64,000 nt of DNA from positions 9,093,182-9,157,181 of the forward strand of contig NC_049993.1 in NCBI RefSeq assembly GCF_000003815.2, written 5' to 3'. Every line of letters starts with the position of its first letter. The stretch's first letter is position 1. The translations under genes and the position numbers were made by a program. Source of the DNA: Branchiostoma floridae. Its lineage: Eukaryota > Chordata > Leptocardii > Amphioxiformes > Branchiostomatidae. Shown piece by piece: positions 33,033 through 44,985 of this stretch. Under the pieces are notes generated by a model that saw only the letters and a program-made list of their open reading frames with translations, searched no databases and was not told the DNA's origin.

Positions 33033-34740
33033 ATAGCTAATAACAGGTCAAAGGACAACCCGGACCGATCCATAAATGTACAGGTGGGTGACCTATATTA
33101 CACAATATCCTAGACTGGCTGCTCATCCACAACACCCCCCATCACAGTTACTCATAGCACATGTACTGTGAACCTATAACACATGTATGAAGAAAACAGC
33201 ATTCCTCTTGCATTGAAACAGTTGAGGAAAAACATCTGCAACTGTAGAAAATGTTATCCCCTACCACAATGGAATCTTCTATTTAAATTTGTCAGGTATG
33301 CATAATACTGTCTGCAGACTATTCCACTTCACCAAGTTGAATGCATTCAGGAGAGGGAAATTCTCATGCTTTTGTTCTTGTTAAGTCCTTAATGATACAT
33401 TGGAAGGCAAGAATTATGTAGATAATGAAAAGATAATCAAAACTTATTAATCAAGTATGATACATAATATTATGTATCATTCAATTCATTGCAATGATAA
33501 AATGAAACCCCTCTCCACATATGAAAGTACCTGCCCTCTGATGGTCTGTTAATTCTAAGAAATAAAAACAAAGAGCTTCCTGCCAGGCCCTTTGAAGACC
33601 TTCAGCATTCCTGGAGGAACCAACAGCCTACATGTGAGACAAGGGCACACTTCTGAGTAAGGGCTTTCCCCTGTCAGATGTTTAGGAGGTAGCTTGCTTT
33701 GCTTCCTGTGGCTATCTCCTGTCATTTCCTGTACAGCCAATGCGTTCGCAATTAGGAAGTTTGAAAAGACTTTGAGAAGACTTAGGATCAGAGATAAACT
33801 TTAAAACATGTTGTAGCTTAACTGTTATGGCCTGACCTTAAATACAAAAACAGTTACCTTAAGGCACGCTGATTTTAAGATTTTAAGGCAGGAAATTCAC
33901 CTGTCAACATTTGTTTACAATGTAAAGTCTAGCTATTAGTCAGGTTTGTTTGGGTTAAGATGAATCAGAAATGTGGCCTCTGGCCCTTACACATACCTGT
34001 GCATGTACATGTATGACAGACCAGTTTTTCCACTTAATTAGAAGGTTCCATAACCCTATGGGTGCATGGGTGATCCCTGTGAAGCAACACAATGTGTTTT
34101 GTTTGGCTTCCCATACACATGCAAATTTGCCTTACTCTTCTACTCTAGGAAATTACTGGTGTTTCATGTCTTACACAGGTAAGAATCTTAAAGAAGTTTT
34201 ATGATAATTAACTATAATTATATACAGTGCCAAACAGTTCATAACAAAGTGTGTTGCGGTGATTAACTGATAGAAAATTTACAATAGAACATTAACTAAA
34301 AGGAGGTGTGAAATAGCAAGAAAATTTAAACAAGGACATTTGTATCCTATACCTGGATGTCTAACCTACAAGGACATTAATATATAAAAAGAAGAAGCAG
34401 AAATATTAAACAAGGACATAATATAGAAAACAGCAGGATTTGGTGAACAAAATAAAGAGCCACAGCTGGATGTTACAAAAAATGTAAATCCCAATGCCAA
34501 GTACTGTACTATTCAAGTTCATAACGTCCTTGGAAGAGCCAAAATGCTGTATGTATAGATCTATGGGGTAAACTCAAAGTTGTGACTCCCAGCTGTTGAA
34601 AAGGCATGTACTACTGGGTACTACTGGGTGAATGACCTGTCACTTTCAGTCGCCAGGTCTTGTTTGTTAGTCTTGGAACTCATGTAAGGCATAAAATCCA
34701 TTTCACCCATTAGTCTCACTAAAAGGAAACATACAACAGA

Positions 34741-34840
34741 NNNNNNNNNNNNNNNNNNNNNNNNNNNNNNNNNNNNNNNNNNNNNNNNNNNNNNNNNNNN
34801 NNNNNNNNNNNNNNNNNNNNNNNNNNNNNNNNNNNNNNNN
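34741..34840. other. Assembly gap (100 N)
   Basis: Exactly 100 N. Confidence 0.99.
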
Positions 34841-37382
34841 TTCCATGAAGAAGCTCGCAGTGACTTGGCATGTCTCTTGACTGCCCCATACCTTTGGACA
34901 AGTGGCATGCGATCCCCTATGCAATACCCTAGTGATGTAGGATCGTATCACCTTGTGGTCTCATGTAACGGTGCCTGAGACAGAGGAAATGGTGTACCTA
35001 TCCCTGACCTGGCATTATGTGACAAAGGTTTCCTCTGCATCTGTCACCACCTTGACCTTTCGTTAACCCCCAAGGATTAAAAACACCACCAGAAGCAACT
35101 TAGCTTAACTTCCCATGAAGCAAAGGACTACAAATCTTCCAGACTATGTGTTTTCATGCCCATCATTTAGTTAAACTCCTATTGGAACATGCAACAACAT
35201 CCTGTTTTTGATAGCACCTCTAGTCTTTTGACTAATGTCTTAAACACATTCTAGTACTGGCATGTCTCAATCAATTATCACAGTAAGCAAAGGAAAGGCT
35301 TGCTGGAGTCACTGCGGCTGCATCCTGTCCAGTCATATAGGACATGCCACTAGTCACACTTTCATGCTGTCTTCTTTACTTTGATTCTGTGCTGATTATC
35401 TCTGATAAAGTTCACGATCCTCTTGGGATTTCATTCTCTGTAATTGCTTTGATTAACTGAGCTTTATCAGGTCTCATTGTAACCTTACAGACAATGAAAA
35501 AATCATTGATTGTTGGAGAGCATTCTACTATCACATGCAATGAACGTGTACATGCATGTACTTCCTAATCATTTGATTGATCAGAATTATAAAATGTGAT
35601 TAGAGTTTAAGTAAGAGCAAGTAGAGTATGCAAAACAGTAGGTAGGCAGTAATACTCGAATGTGCACACTGTGACCTATCAATTTGTATCCCAGATATTC
35701 ATTCCCATTTGACAAGGGGGACTCCTAATATACCTATAGCACTGTAGTGACATATATAGCCATATAAACTACAATCATGTACTAGCTTGATACAGTATAC
35801 ACAGAATGTATACTATAGTTGGATTTCTATTACATGCACAATGTAGTCTCTTTACTTTTTACACTATTTATTTATGGTCCCTTCAGTTGAACGTATACAT
35901 TGTTACATTGTGTTTGCAGCCCACAGTGCCCTTTAAACCTGCTTTTGTCAATGTGTGGCCAGCAATATGTGTACCCTGGTAAAACAAATTTAAAGAATGA
36001 ATCGATAAACAAATACTCAGTACTTGAATTTTCCTTGATACAATTTACTCACAAAACACGACATTTCTGCCCTCCCAGGGTCATATAAAAAACATAGTCC
36101 AAATCAGGAAGCATTCCACGTACGCTGCATAAATTTCATCCGTAAATGGGCATCGTTACTTCACAACACCCGACAGCGAAGCTAAAAGTCATGGGAGGGA
36201 GATTGATTGATGGTGGCATCAAACCTTTATCCCCACCTTAGATTCCTGGGCAGATACCTCGGAGGGGTCGCATTAAGCCAAATGAAATCACTGATTCACA
36301 ATGTCACATGGTACAAAACAGTCCATTTCATGATCACATTCCAAAAGCATTTACATGCATTATACTATGTACTAAGTACTGTATAGTGCAGATTACCTTT
36401 AAACCATTTATGCACATTGTAAATTCAACCTCCCAAAATGTTTTGAAAATTTTCTGAAATCGATTATTGCCCTGCTTCTGTTTTGGGTCAGTTCCAGGTA
36501 CCTACTAGTAACTAAATTTGTACAATGGATTATCTCACTTAACAGACACCAGGTACTAGCTACTGGCTAAAATATCTTAAAATTTATAATTTTTCTATTG
36601 CAGAATTTTTACTACTTTGAAATATCAGAATTAATCAAACCATTTTACCCTACTCTCTGCCTGGGGCTAAGCTTTGCCCCTGGGACACCAAAATTGTTGT
36701 TTAAAATTCAATGCCAATGTGCCTTTACTATCATCATGTATTGGTGGCTACATGAGAGCTTTAGCTTGGTCCTATAGAAAGTTTAAAGGGCTTAAATAAA
36801 AGACCAAATGGCAAAAAGATGTGAACCAAAACAATATAATTCAAATATGCCTATTCCATCAAGCTTCATTCCAGACATTTTAATTTTGAAACAAGATTAA
36901 GTATAATCGGTGTCTAATATTGGTATCAAATATCAAATGACAGACAAGATTACACATTGTGCTACATAGATGCTGTATTCAATAATAATAACAGGAGAAA
37001 TAGCTGCAGTGTTTTTTCCCTATTTTGGCAGCAATATTTGACACCGGATTATGATTAATGCATTTCATAACCCACAAAATATGTCCATGTATGACTGTCA
37101 AATATTATATTACCCACTCTTCATCCTGCCCTGGAGCACTATAACATACATGATAGCACCGCCCACTGGACCATGCCTATGTCTCCAAAATGAATACCTT
37201 AAATTGTTTGATTCTTTTTGACCAAACCGCTGCAGGTGACACTACCCTTCATACAGTACAAAGTACAAAAATGCCCCAGGCTTGGGTTGACCAGCCTGTA
37301 ATAAACCTGACATGCCATGAGATAAGGTTTACCGGCCACACAACAGGAAAACAACAACAACAACAAAACATCTCTAACCAAC

Positions 37383-37447
37383 CTGATCCGCGAGCGGGAA
37401 AACCGTGAGAACGAGGGAGTGCTGAAGCTGCAATGCCTGAGCGACAT
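37383..37447 (-). CDS. PDE4: Candidate alternative first exon: MSLRHCSFSTPSFSRFSRSR
   Basis: From ATG the frame encodes MSLRHCSFSTPSFSRFSRSR I(S), ending at ATCAG|GTTGGT in phase 2. The fused product reads FSRFSRSRIS-FDVENG, a Ser/Arg-rich leader similar in character to human PDE4D8 (RLRFSKSYS-FDVDNG) and other short long-form N-termini. The region 37380-37800 is CpG-rich and has TGACG-type half-sites upstream (for example 37745). Confidence 0.52.
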
Positions 37448-38486
37448 GACGACCGCCACCAAAACACCAGCACGGAGAAATGAGCCCCCACGCCTACTCT
37501 GTGACGGCAGCGGGGATCAATGAAACCCATCGGTCCGCCACACCAGGCGAATGCGTTCCGTCCTCCGTCGATCAATAATGGATATTAACAGCTTGCCTGG
37601 GGTTGGCCATTAGATCAGTTCTAATATCCAGGACTGGAGGCCGGCCGGTCTCCTTCGATTAACTACATCTGGCAAACACACACACAACTTGGCAGTGACG
37701 GATGCCAGCCTGGCCCTGCCAGTACTATGGCAACAAACCGGGGGTGACGTTACCTTAATGTGCAGGTACAAGTACTGTGTCAACTTTCTTTCTCTTTGGG
37801 CAGCACTCGCCAAATCTTTTTTGTCCGACCATTAAAGTTACAAATGAGGGCTGGCGGTTCAATTATTAACAGAGAGGTGGAAAGAGCCTCTTTATATGAA
37901 TGCTGTAAACCACTGGATGTCATCAGTCAAGTTGCATAAATTATTGATTAATTTTTTTCTATTTGGAGCAACAGACCCTCTGCAAAACAAACCTTGTATG
38001 CAGTGCCGACTGATTGAATTTGCAAGTACTAGAACTTTGAATCATACAAATAGCAAAAGTGAGCCTTTAAGTAAAAGCAATACGATATGACATTTTTGAA
38101 AGCAGGACCTTACAATATTGTCTGGTACAAAAGCCCCCTAGCAAGTCAGCAAAAAATGCAGTGAAGAACCCTTTGTACATTGTATATCTCTCAGTATTAT
38201 AAAAAAGGAATTCAAAATATGCAGTGTTAGTTGATGCTATCGTAACACTCAAAATCACCTACCTGAAAACTCCTGAACACCTAACTACCATAGCACTGCA
38301 GTGGTGCACAAGAATTTAGAATCACCTACAAGATTAATACGTTTATTATACAATGTAGTATCTGTATTTGAGTGTTTAACATGTACAGACCCGCACCTGT
38401 TTGATCCAACACTACTATGCAGGCCAAAAATCAAACCTCTTCCTTTTAATACTAATATTAGTACAATGGTTCAGAGTACAAACACT

Positions 38487-38646
38487 AGGCTGTCCTCAGG
38501 ACCCATGCCTCTGTCCTGGCATATAGAAATTTGCTTGTTGGGACCAAGCACATGAACTTGATGCTTGGAAAAAGTCAAGGAAAGTCAAGAAGGACTCCAA
38601 AACAATCAGTGGGACAGAAAAATATATAAAGTAGGAGACAGCCCTG
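38487..38646. mobile_element. Diverged hAT-type MITE (GACAGCCCT family)
   Basis: Starts near AGGCTGTCCTCAGGACCCAT and ends GGAGACAGCCCT, resembling 40391-40621 and 41112-41394. No clear target duplication remains. Confidence 0.6.
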
Positions 38647-38656
38647 GTATAAATTA

Positions 38657-38830
38657 CAGTAGAAGCCGCTTAATTGCACGGCCTATTTGCCAGTGAATTC
38701 TGTGCAATTATCCGGCTGGTGCAAGTATGCGAAGTTATCTAGATGGACCGCACTGATTTGGGATTTGGGGATTCCGTGCAGTTAACAGAAGTGTGCGTTA
38801 ATCCGTTGTGCAATTAACTGGCTTCTACTG
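38657..38830. mobile_element. Tigger/pogo-type MITE, 174 bp, TA target
   Basis: Ends CAGTAGAAGCCGCTTAATTG and complement CAATTAACTGGCTTCTACTG are flanked by TA (38655-38656, 38831-38832). CAGTAGAAGCC is a typical pogo/Tigger terminus. Confidence 0.82.
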
Positions 38831-39870
38831 TATAAGAAGAGTAGTGTTGTTCATTCACCTAATATGTAGATTCACTGTTATCTTATCTCACGAGCCACAT
38901 GTATCATACCATTAAGTCCTGCAGTATCAAAAATTCGGATCTCAGACTCAGAGGAGCAAGAATCATCACAGATAACACTTCAAACATCTTCTATTGCACC
39001 GATTGCCTCATTAGGAAGGCCTATTATGTAAATCTGTGCTAATGGTACATGTACAGCTTCTTCTTCAACTCAGCATTATATGTCAGGACAATTGTAGGCT
39101 GTACATTCATCCCCATTAGCCTCATATGGAGGTGTTGCTAAGGCCTAAACAATTTATTTCCTTGGTTCATCATATCCATGTAAAAATCTAGCCAGAAGTC
39201 AAAATGGAAACATGGGGTCTGGGAGAAAAACTTGCACCCTTTGCGCATCTGCTGTAACTGTGTGTATGTCGATATATAACAGTCCATGATTATTATGTTG
39301 AATCTGAGAACTAACATATTCAGTTTACGTTGGTATACGTAGGCTAACAAGAAGACTGCGTCCAGCTATAGTAGCCAAACACAGTCAAGAACTGCTTTTG
39401 ACATAACGTTACATGTACCTAGTGTTAACTGCCTGCCTTTACAGCCAAAATTCGAGTTTCATAGGATGAAAACAAAGCTGTGAGCCTGTGTGAACCTTGT
39501 AAAATCAAACTATCACTTGCACATGAGAGCACGAAACTTTCCTAGTCTAGAAAACCTTCATTTTTATGACTCGCAGGAGACTTACCCAGCCAGAGTAACT
39601 TCAAACAGTGGCACACTTGAACAGTGTTTCATTCCACGCTCGTCGATTTTCCTGTACATCCCAATACAGCACACTAGTCCTGAGGATCCTCACATATGTC
39701 TGCACTGGACTCAGATATGATTTGTCAACACAAAGGTGCAAGATCCCAAAAGGTGGCATCGCCAACATTCACGCCATCCATCCATCGTGCCTCACATGTA
39801 AATACAGTCATCGAGATCAAGCCGATACTAGAATAACGTCCGTCAATATGCAGCCGCCGTATCACCTTAC

Positions 39871-39932
39871 CGATCTTTTCTGCATAACAAAGATGAAAGG
39901 TATCCCAGGTCAACCCTTTGCCTTTCACACAT
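39871..39932 (-). CDS. PDE4: Candidate alternative first exon: MCERQRVDLGYLSSLLCRKD
   Basis: From ATG the frame encodes MCERQRVDLGYLSSLLCRKD (R), 20 codons plus two bases, ending at GATCG|GTAAGG in phase 2 as needed for FDVENG. The surroundings are moderately CpG-rich, and TGACGT lies at 40117-40122, about 185 bp upstream. No known homologous leader; one of the less certain candidates. Confidence 0.42.
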
Positions 39933-40390
39933 CCGCCAGGGTACTTGTTGCACTGACCACGGGCTCAAAAAGTGCCACTTTGTTTACGCAGGACCTCAAT
40001 TCTTTTGTGTTTCAAAAAAAAAAAAAATCATTTGGAAATGTTCACACATACATGTAGGTAATGTAGGACTGAAGGACAAAAGGAATATGCTATAGTAGTA
40101 TACCTTAAAATAAAGGTGACGTTCTCGATGAAGAATTATCAACAGTTGAAACATTTAGGACACATATGCATTGATCCATACTCTTTTGTCACAACATAGA
40201 CCAAGGCTTGTGTACAATGAAAGCATATCCTGGACAGATTTTGAACACCCATGGCCTACATGTACATGTATACATGTATACATTTGCCTACCCCTGCATC
40301 AGGGACTCCAGCAGCAGTATAATCAAGCAACGGATAGTGAGTGATAACTGAATCCACAATCTGAATTGTTTAACGTCATTTGCAGGCACA

Positions 40391-40621
40391 AGGGCTGTCC
40401 CTAGGACCCGTCCTTCCATCCCAGGATGGAAATTTGCTTGTTGGGATGGAAAAATTTTTACTCAGTCTCTTGGAAAAACCTGACCTTCATGACACAAAAT
40501 TGCAATGATGATAAATTGACAATGTATTTTTTCTTGGCTTCAAAATGACAGACTTTTAACAAGATGAGCTCCCAAACAATGAGAGGGACGGAACAAAATA
40601 AAAAGCTAGAGACAGCCCTCC
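40391..40621. mobile_element. hAT-type MITE (GACAGCCCT family)
   Basis: AGGGCTGTCCCTAGGACCCG at one end and GAGACAGCCCT at the other. The interior shares GACAGA/CAATGAGAGGGAC with the copy at 41112. Confidence 0.7.
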
Positions 40622-41111
40622 CAAGCATGCAGCAATACTGCCTGTATCATACTGAACAGTCATATCTCTGATTGATGATTGAAGAAATCATACTAGAGTT
40701 CAACAAGTTAGGGATATTATGAAGAAAATTCTGTGTACACAGAGTATACCCGGTGTACAATGCCTGCACACATTGACTGCAGTACTGCAACTTGCCAACA
40801 GGTGGCATTTCAGTACTGCCATGTGTTTTACACTATCATGGTCAAGATTGGACTACATAGCCTCTATATAACCTCATGGTGATGAAGAATAATATACTTC
40901 AAAAGTTCAAAAAGATATTCATTCAAAGGGCAGCTGTTTCAAAATGGTGTCCCCGATGGATCCTTTGCAGACCCCTTTTTCTTTTTTTCTTTTTTTTTAA
41001 ATGGAAGTCATGAAAAGGTTTGGCATAATGGCATGCAGGGCTGGAAGTCAATTGCAATGATAGAACAGTACATCATTGTACATGCAACATACTTTTAGCC
41101 AGGGTACCATC

Positions 41112-41394
41112 CAGGGCTGTCTCCAGGACCCGTCCCTCCCTCCTGGGATGGGCATTTGCTTCAGTTTCAGTTTATTTAGCCAGGCAAGTACACATCGCCT
41201 ACCAGTTTTGCTTGTTGGGATGGACAGCAATTTTGACCCCATCGATCTTCCCAGAAACCCGAACTTCAGCACATAAAATTGATGAAGTGTGTTTTTATCA
41301 GCTTAAAATGACAAATTTTACAAGGAAAATCAACAACATGGGCTCCCAAACAATGAGAGGGACAGAGAAAAATTTAAAGCTGGTAACAGCCCTG
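41112..41394. mobile_element. hAT-type MITE, 283 bp, 8-bp target duplication
   Basis: CAGGGCTGT...ACAGCCCTG ends between direct copies of GTACCATC (41104-41111, 41395-41402). It carries a short A/T-rich insertion (around 41160-41210) missing from the 40391 copy. Confidence 0.85.
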
Positions 41395-42713
41395 GTACCA
41401 TCCTCCCTGGCTCAATAATTTTGCCTGTTAACGTTAGAAAGCAACAAAATTGAGCCAGTTGTACCGCACCCAGGCTACAACTTTTGTTCATTTTTTATGA
41501 TGTCAGATTGTCCAATAATGAGATCATAATTATGAAATACTGTAAAAGAAAGTTAATGGAGTGGTGTTTACTAATTGTTTGATGGCAGTGAGGAATTTCT
41601 CCTTGAAGGTGCCCCTTTTATGGTTGGATGGATGAGTGTGCAATTAAAAACTCATTAACGTAAGGCAACCATTGAAGCACATGGTATTCACTTCCTCAAG
41701 TCAACACAGAAGATTGGTCTTTCACAAATAATATCTGGGCAAGACTAACAGAATACAAATGTATCTATTCCCATCGTTCTACAAAATGTATATGAATCAT
41801 ACTTTTTTGGCAAACTGATTTAGGAATTCAAAACAAATCAGATGAAGATCGATTGATGCAACATAGTAATATCAATCTTCCTAAATCTCAACAGCTTGAA
41901 CTAGCTAAAGTCTACCTACAGTCCTAAGTACGAAAAGGTGTTTGCTTGTTTCATACTTCATAATCATTCCATATCTTCTACAAGCTTTTATGCATGTTAG
42001 GTACAGCTGTTATATGGGCTGAGACAATTATCTCAAAGACAGTTTACAATTTGCATGTCCTACATTGTTTGTGTAAGGCGATAAGAAATCCTGACATCAC
42101 TCCTAACGTCATTCTGCTCTAGCACGTCAGCGCGCGGCAGGTATTGTGGAATGCCTCATTGGTCCCCTGGTTAATGAGTCCCACAGTACACCGCAGATGG
42201 TCTCACACGGGGGTTAGGGAGTGTATAATTAAGCCCAATGGGGCATGTTGGTCTCACCCTGAAGTTGAATCAACAGAAATGCTGGGGCCAACTTGGTACA
42301 GCTTTCGGATGACGACTCTCTGTGGCCCAGAGCCCAGTTTCAACGTGGGCCCTCTTGCAAGAAGGACAGAGAGAAAGAATGGAATGGGTTAGGGAGGAAA
42401 GTCACAAACAGGAAGAAAAAAACACAAAAGATAAGATAGATTATAGATTTTGGGAGCAAGGCATGATAGTGCAAAAAAAAGAAAAATCTCTGTAACAGTT
42501 CCTATTCATATACAGTGAATAGCATCAATTGCACACTGTACAACTTAAGTCAGACCCAATACATCATGACTATCTAGTCCTAAGCTTCATACAAACTGTA
42601 AACACAGTGACGTATTCTGATAAGATGCAGCTCTCTATCCACATGTCACTTATGTATTTTAGTCTGAGTACCACCCTTGCTTTGCTTTGGACCAGTGTGC
42701 AAACATGCATGTA

Positions 42714-42929
42714 ACATTAGTTCACCTTTATCCGTGGGGTAACCTATATCCATTGTGTTGCTAAGCGAGGTATCCGGGGATATCAAGTTTATGGATGGTA
42801 GTTTCAAATTGTTTACTATTTTCAAAATATTGCAGTTTGAAACCACCATCGGTTGACTTGATATCTCTAAATACATTGCTTTAAAAAAGAAAGGATAAAG
42901 GTCACCATACGGATAAGGTGAACTAGCGC
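42714..42929. mobile_element. Palindromic TA-target MITE (copy 2)
   Basis: ACATTAGTTCACCTTTATCC and GGATAAGGTGAACTAGCGC ends, flanked by TA. Central GTTTCAAATTG/GCAGTTTGAAAC palindrome as in copy 1. Part of the 157-residue minus-strand frame here is this element. Confidence 0.8.
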
Positions 42930-44204
42930 TACAAGTAATGTTACCAGTCAGGCTTCGTATTAGATATACAGACCGATCCTGACTGTCCATCACATTTGGG
43001 CAGTTCAATAATAGCATGGCAATTAGCAGTTTGACAGATAAGACAGTGTCTACTGAAAGTGTCTCCGTCAAATATACATTTTCAAATATGCATTTCGATA
43101 TATCTATAAGTTTTTGCATCTCTACATTTAACAGAGGTGGGCAGGGCTATACAAAGTAGGATCGGTCAATTGCTTTGCAAGGACAGCACTCAGTCTACAT
43201 ACATTTGTACTTGAAGTTGTGCAATTTCCTTTTGAAAATGACAAAAATTACTAATCCCCATTGATAATACATAAAAATTAATATCTTCATTGATAATACA
43301 CAAGATTTCAACATGAAATTTGGATGAGTTGTCATGGTGATGTTTCAGAAATGGATTAAAGTTACATGTATCATTAGCAAGAAGACAGGTTTGATCAAAG
43401 TCAGGCAAGTAACACCATGCTCATCTGTTTGTTGTTATTTCACAAGCTAAGGAAGTCAAAGTTATGGTAAACAACGTTTATTAATTGTGTGCTTTGTAAT
43501 GAGACAGTAACAGAGACATGAAAGGATGATTTGTGTATTTACATGTTGTATATGGTCTATACTTTTTATCAGTTTTCAAACATTCAATGTAAAACGTTAA
43601 GCACTCACTCTTCTTTATACAGCTCAAGATTTTTTTTGTGTGTGGAACTATTAAGGTTTGTATCTTAAACTGCTGCATGTTCTCTATGTGTTTTAAGTCC
43701 TTCATTTTTAAGTAGTTAAACTGAATAGTAACAGAGACCACCACTATAAAGACATACTAGAGGAACAAGAGAATATACATGTATCTAATGTTACTCAGTA
43801 AATAGCAGTAATAGCTTAAATTTGTATGTGAATTGTAGTTTCATGTTAGCTAAGGCAACAAATTAACTATCCAAAAGTACCCAAATGTTGTAAAAACATC
43901 ACTCACAGGACACTTAGACTTGATAGTGCATACTGCATATATACTGTTTCTGGCCTGAGTATCCTAGCTAGTTTCCTGGAGCTCCCATACACTTCCTCAC
44001 CAACAAAATGTAGTTCTTGAAGGGAGAGTATAGGAGCCCTGGTAGTGGTAAACTACCTCGGATGATACTCATGATCATACTTTACTATACTTTCGCCTGG
44101 CAATTGCTTACTTTTACAAGTATGCCCTTCATATAAAAGTTGAAGAACCGTGATTGATAATATGATAATAAATAGACTCAGTGCAGAATACAATACTGTT
44201 GATA

Positions 44205-44402
44205 CAGTTAAGTTTGCAGGGATTTAATTTCACGGTAGCGGGAAAAAATGACTTTTTGCAGTGGTTTTAAGTTTGCGACAGCACCATGCACTATAGTCTC
44301 TTACTGCCAAGAAAACATGTTTGCGGTGGTTTTAATTTTTCTATTGTGAAGCGGCCAATGCGAAAACCGCGAACATTAAACCAACGCGAAAGTTTCTGCA
44401 TC
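44205..44402. mobile_element. Diverged Tc1/mariner-type MITE (family of 861-1050)
   Basis: Shares the CGCGAACATT / GTGAAGCGGCC / GTAGCGGGAAAA blocks in the opposite orientation. Confidence 0.65.
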
Positions 44403-44977
44403 CCACTGGGGTATAGATCCTACTTCTGCTTGGAGATAAACAAGGACTGGCACTAGGCAGTAATTGAGTAAGCAGAAGACAGACAGGGTGATACTGTTTC
44501 AGTCCAGCCTGTTTTAATAACCCAGTTGTTGCCTTGTTTGTTGATACAGATTACAGGCCTGCTCCCACTTGTCAAAACAACAGGACACATGGTGCTCTCA
44601 CCACATGCAGCCATTACCTGCTTATCACCCATCACAGGCACTAATGACAGATCCTTTTTACACCAGGCATGGGGGGATGAAAGGTAGGGGGAGGGGAGGT
44701 CACCACTGGGTCATCTGAGTTTCATCAGATAAAGGTACTGATCACCAGCTGGGTAGCTACTGTAGGAGCCATGTGTTACTCAGCACCAAGAGGCCACATC
44801 TAGCGAAATAAGGAGGACAAAACAACAACAGTTGTGACCAACTGTGACTTCCTGCATGCAATTCCTGGACTTAGTTTTCAATGGACAGGTCACAATGGAC
44901 AACCACTAAGAATTATCAAATGTGTTTCTAAGGTGACCTTTTCACTGTGAAATCCTGATACTCCTAAGGACGCTATA

Positions 44978-44985
44978 TGACGTCA
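44978..44985. promoter_or_regulatory. Palindromic CRE TGACGTCA
   Basis: A perfect site with no candidate first exon found within 500 bp downstream on the minus strand. Confidence 0.3.

Larger units (their letters stand above)
32881..37382 (-). other. Large 5' intron segment with an assembly gap
   Basis: Contains the CRE pair and a gap (34741-34840). Otherwise AT-rich with no exon or repeat family I can name. Confidence 0.5.
37448..39870 (-). other. 5' intron segment with MITEs
   Basis: CpG-rich to about 37830, then AT-rich. Contains a hAT-type copy (38487-38646) directly followed by a Tigger-type MITE (38657-38830). No other feature. Confidence 0.55.

Noticed and set aside
39608-40057. 149-residue plus-strand frame
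   Set aside because: No conserved motif; ends in an A-run; overlaps the candidate minus-strand first exon.
42646-43119. 157-residue minus-strand frame
   Set aside because: Nearly half is the palindromic MITE at 42714-42929; the rest matches nothing known to me.
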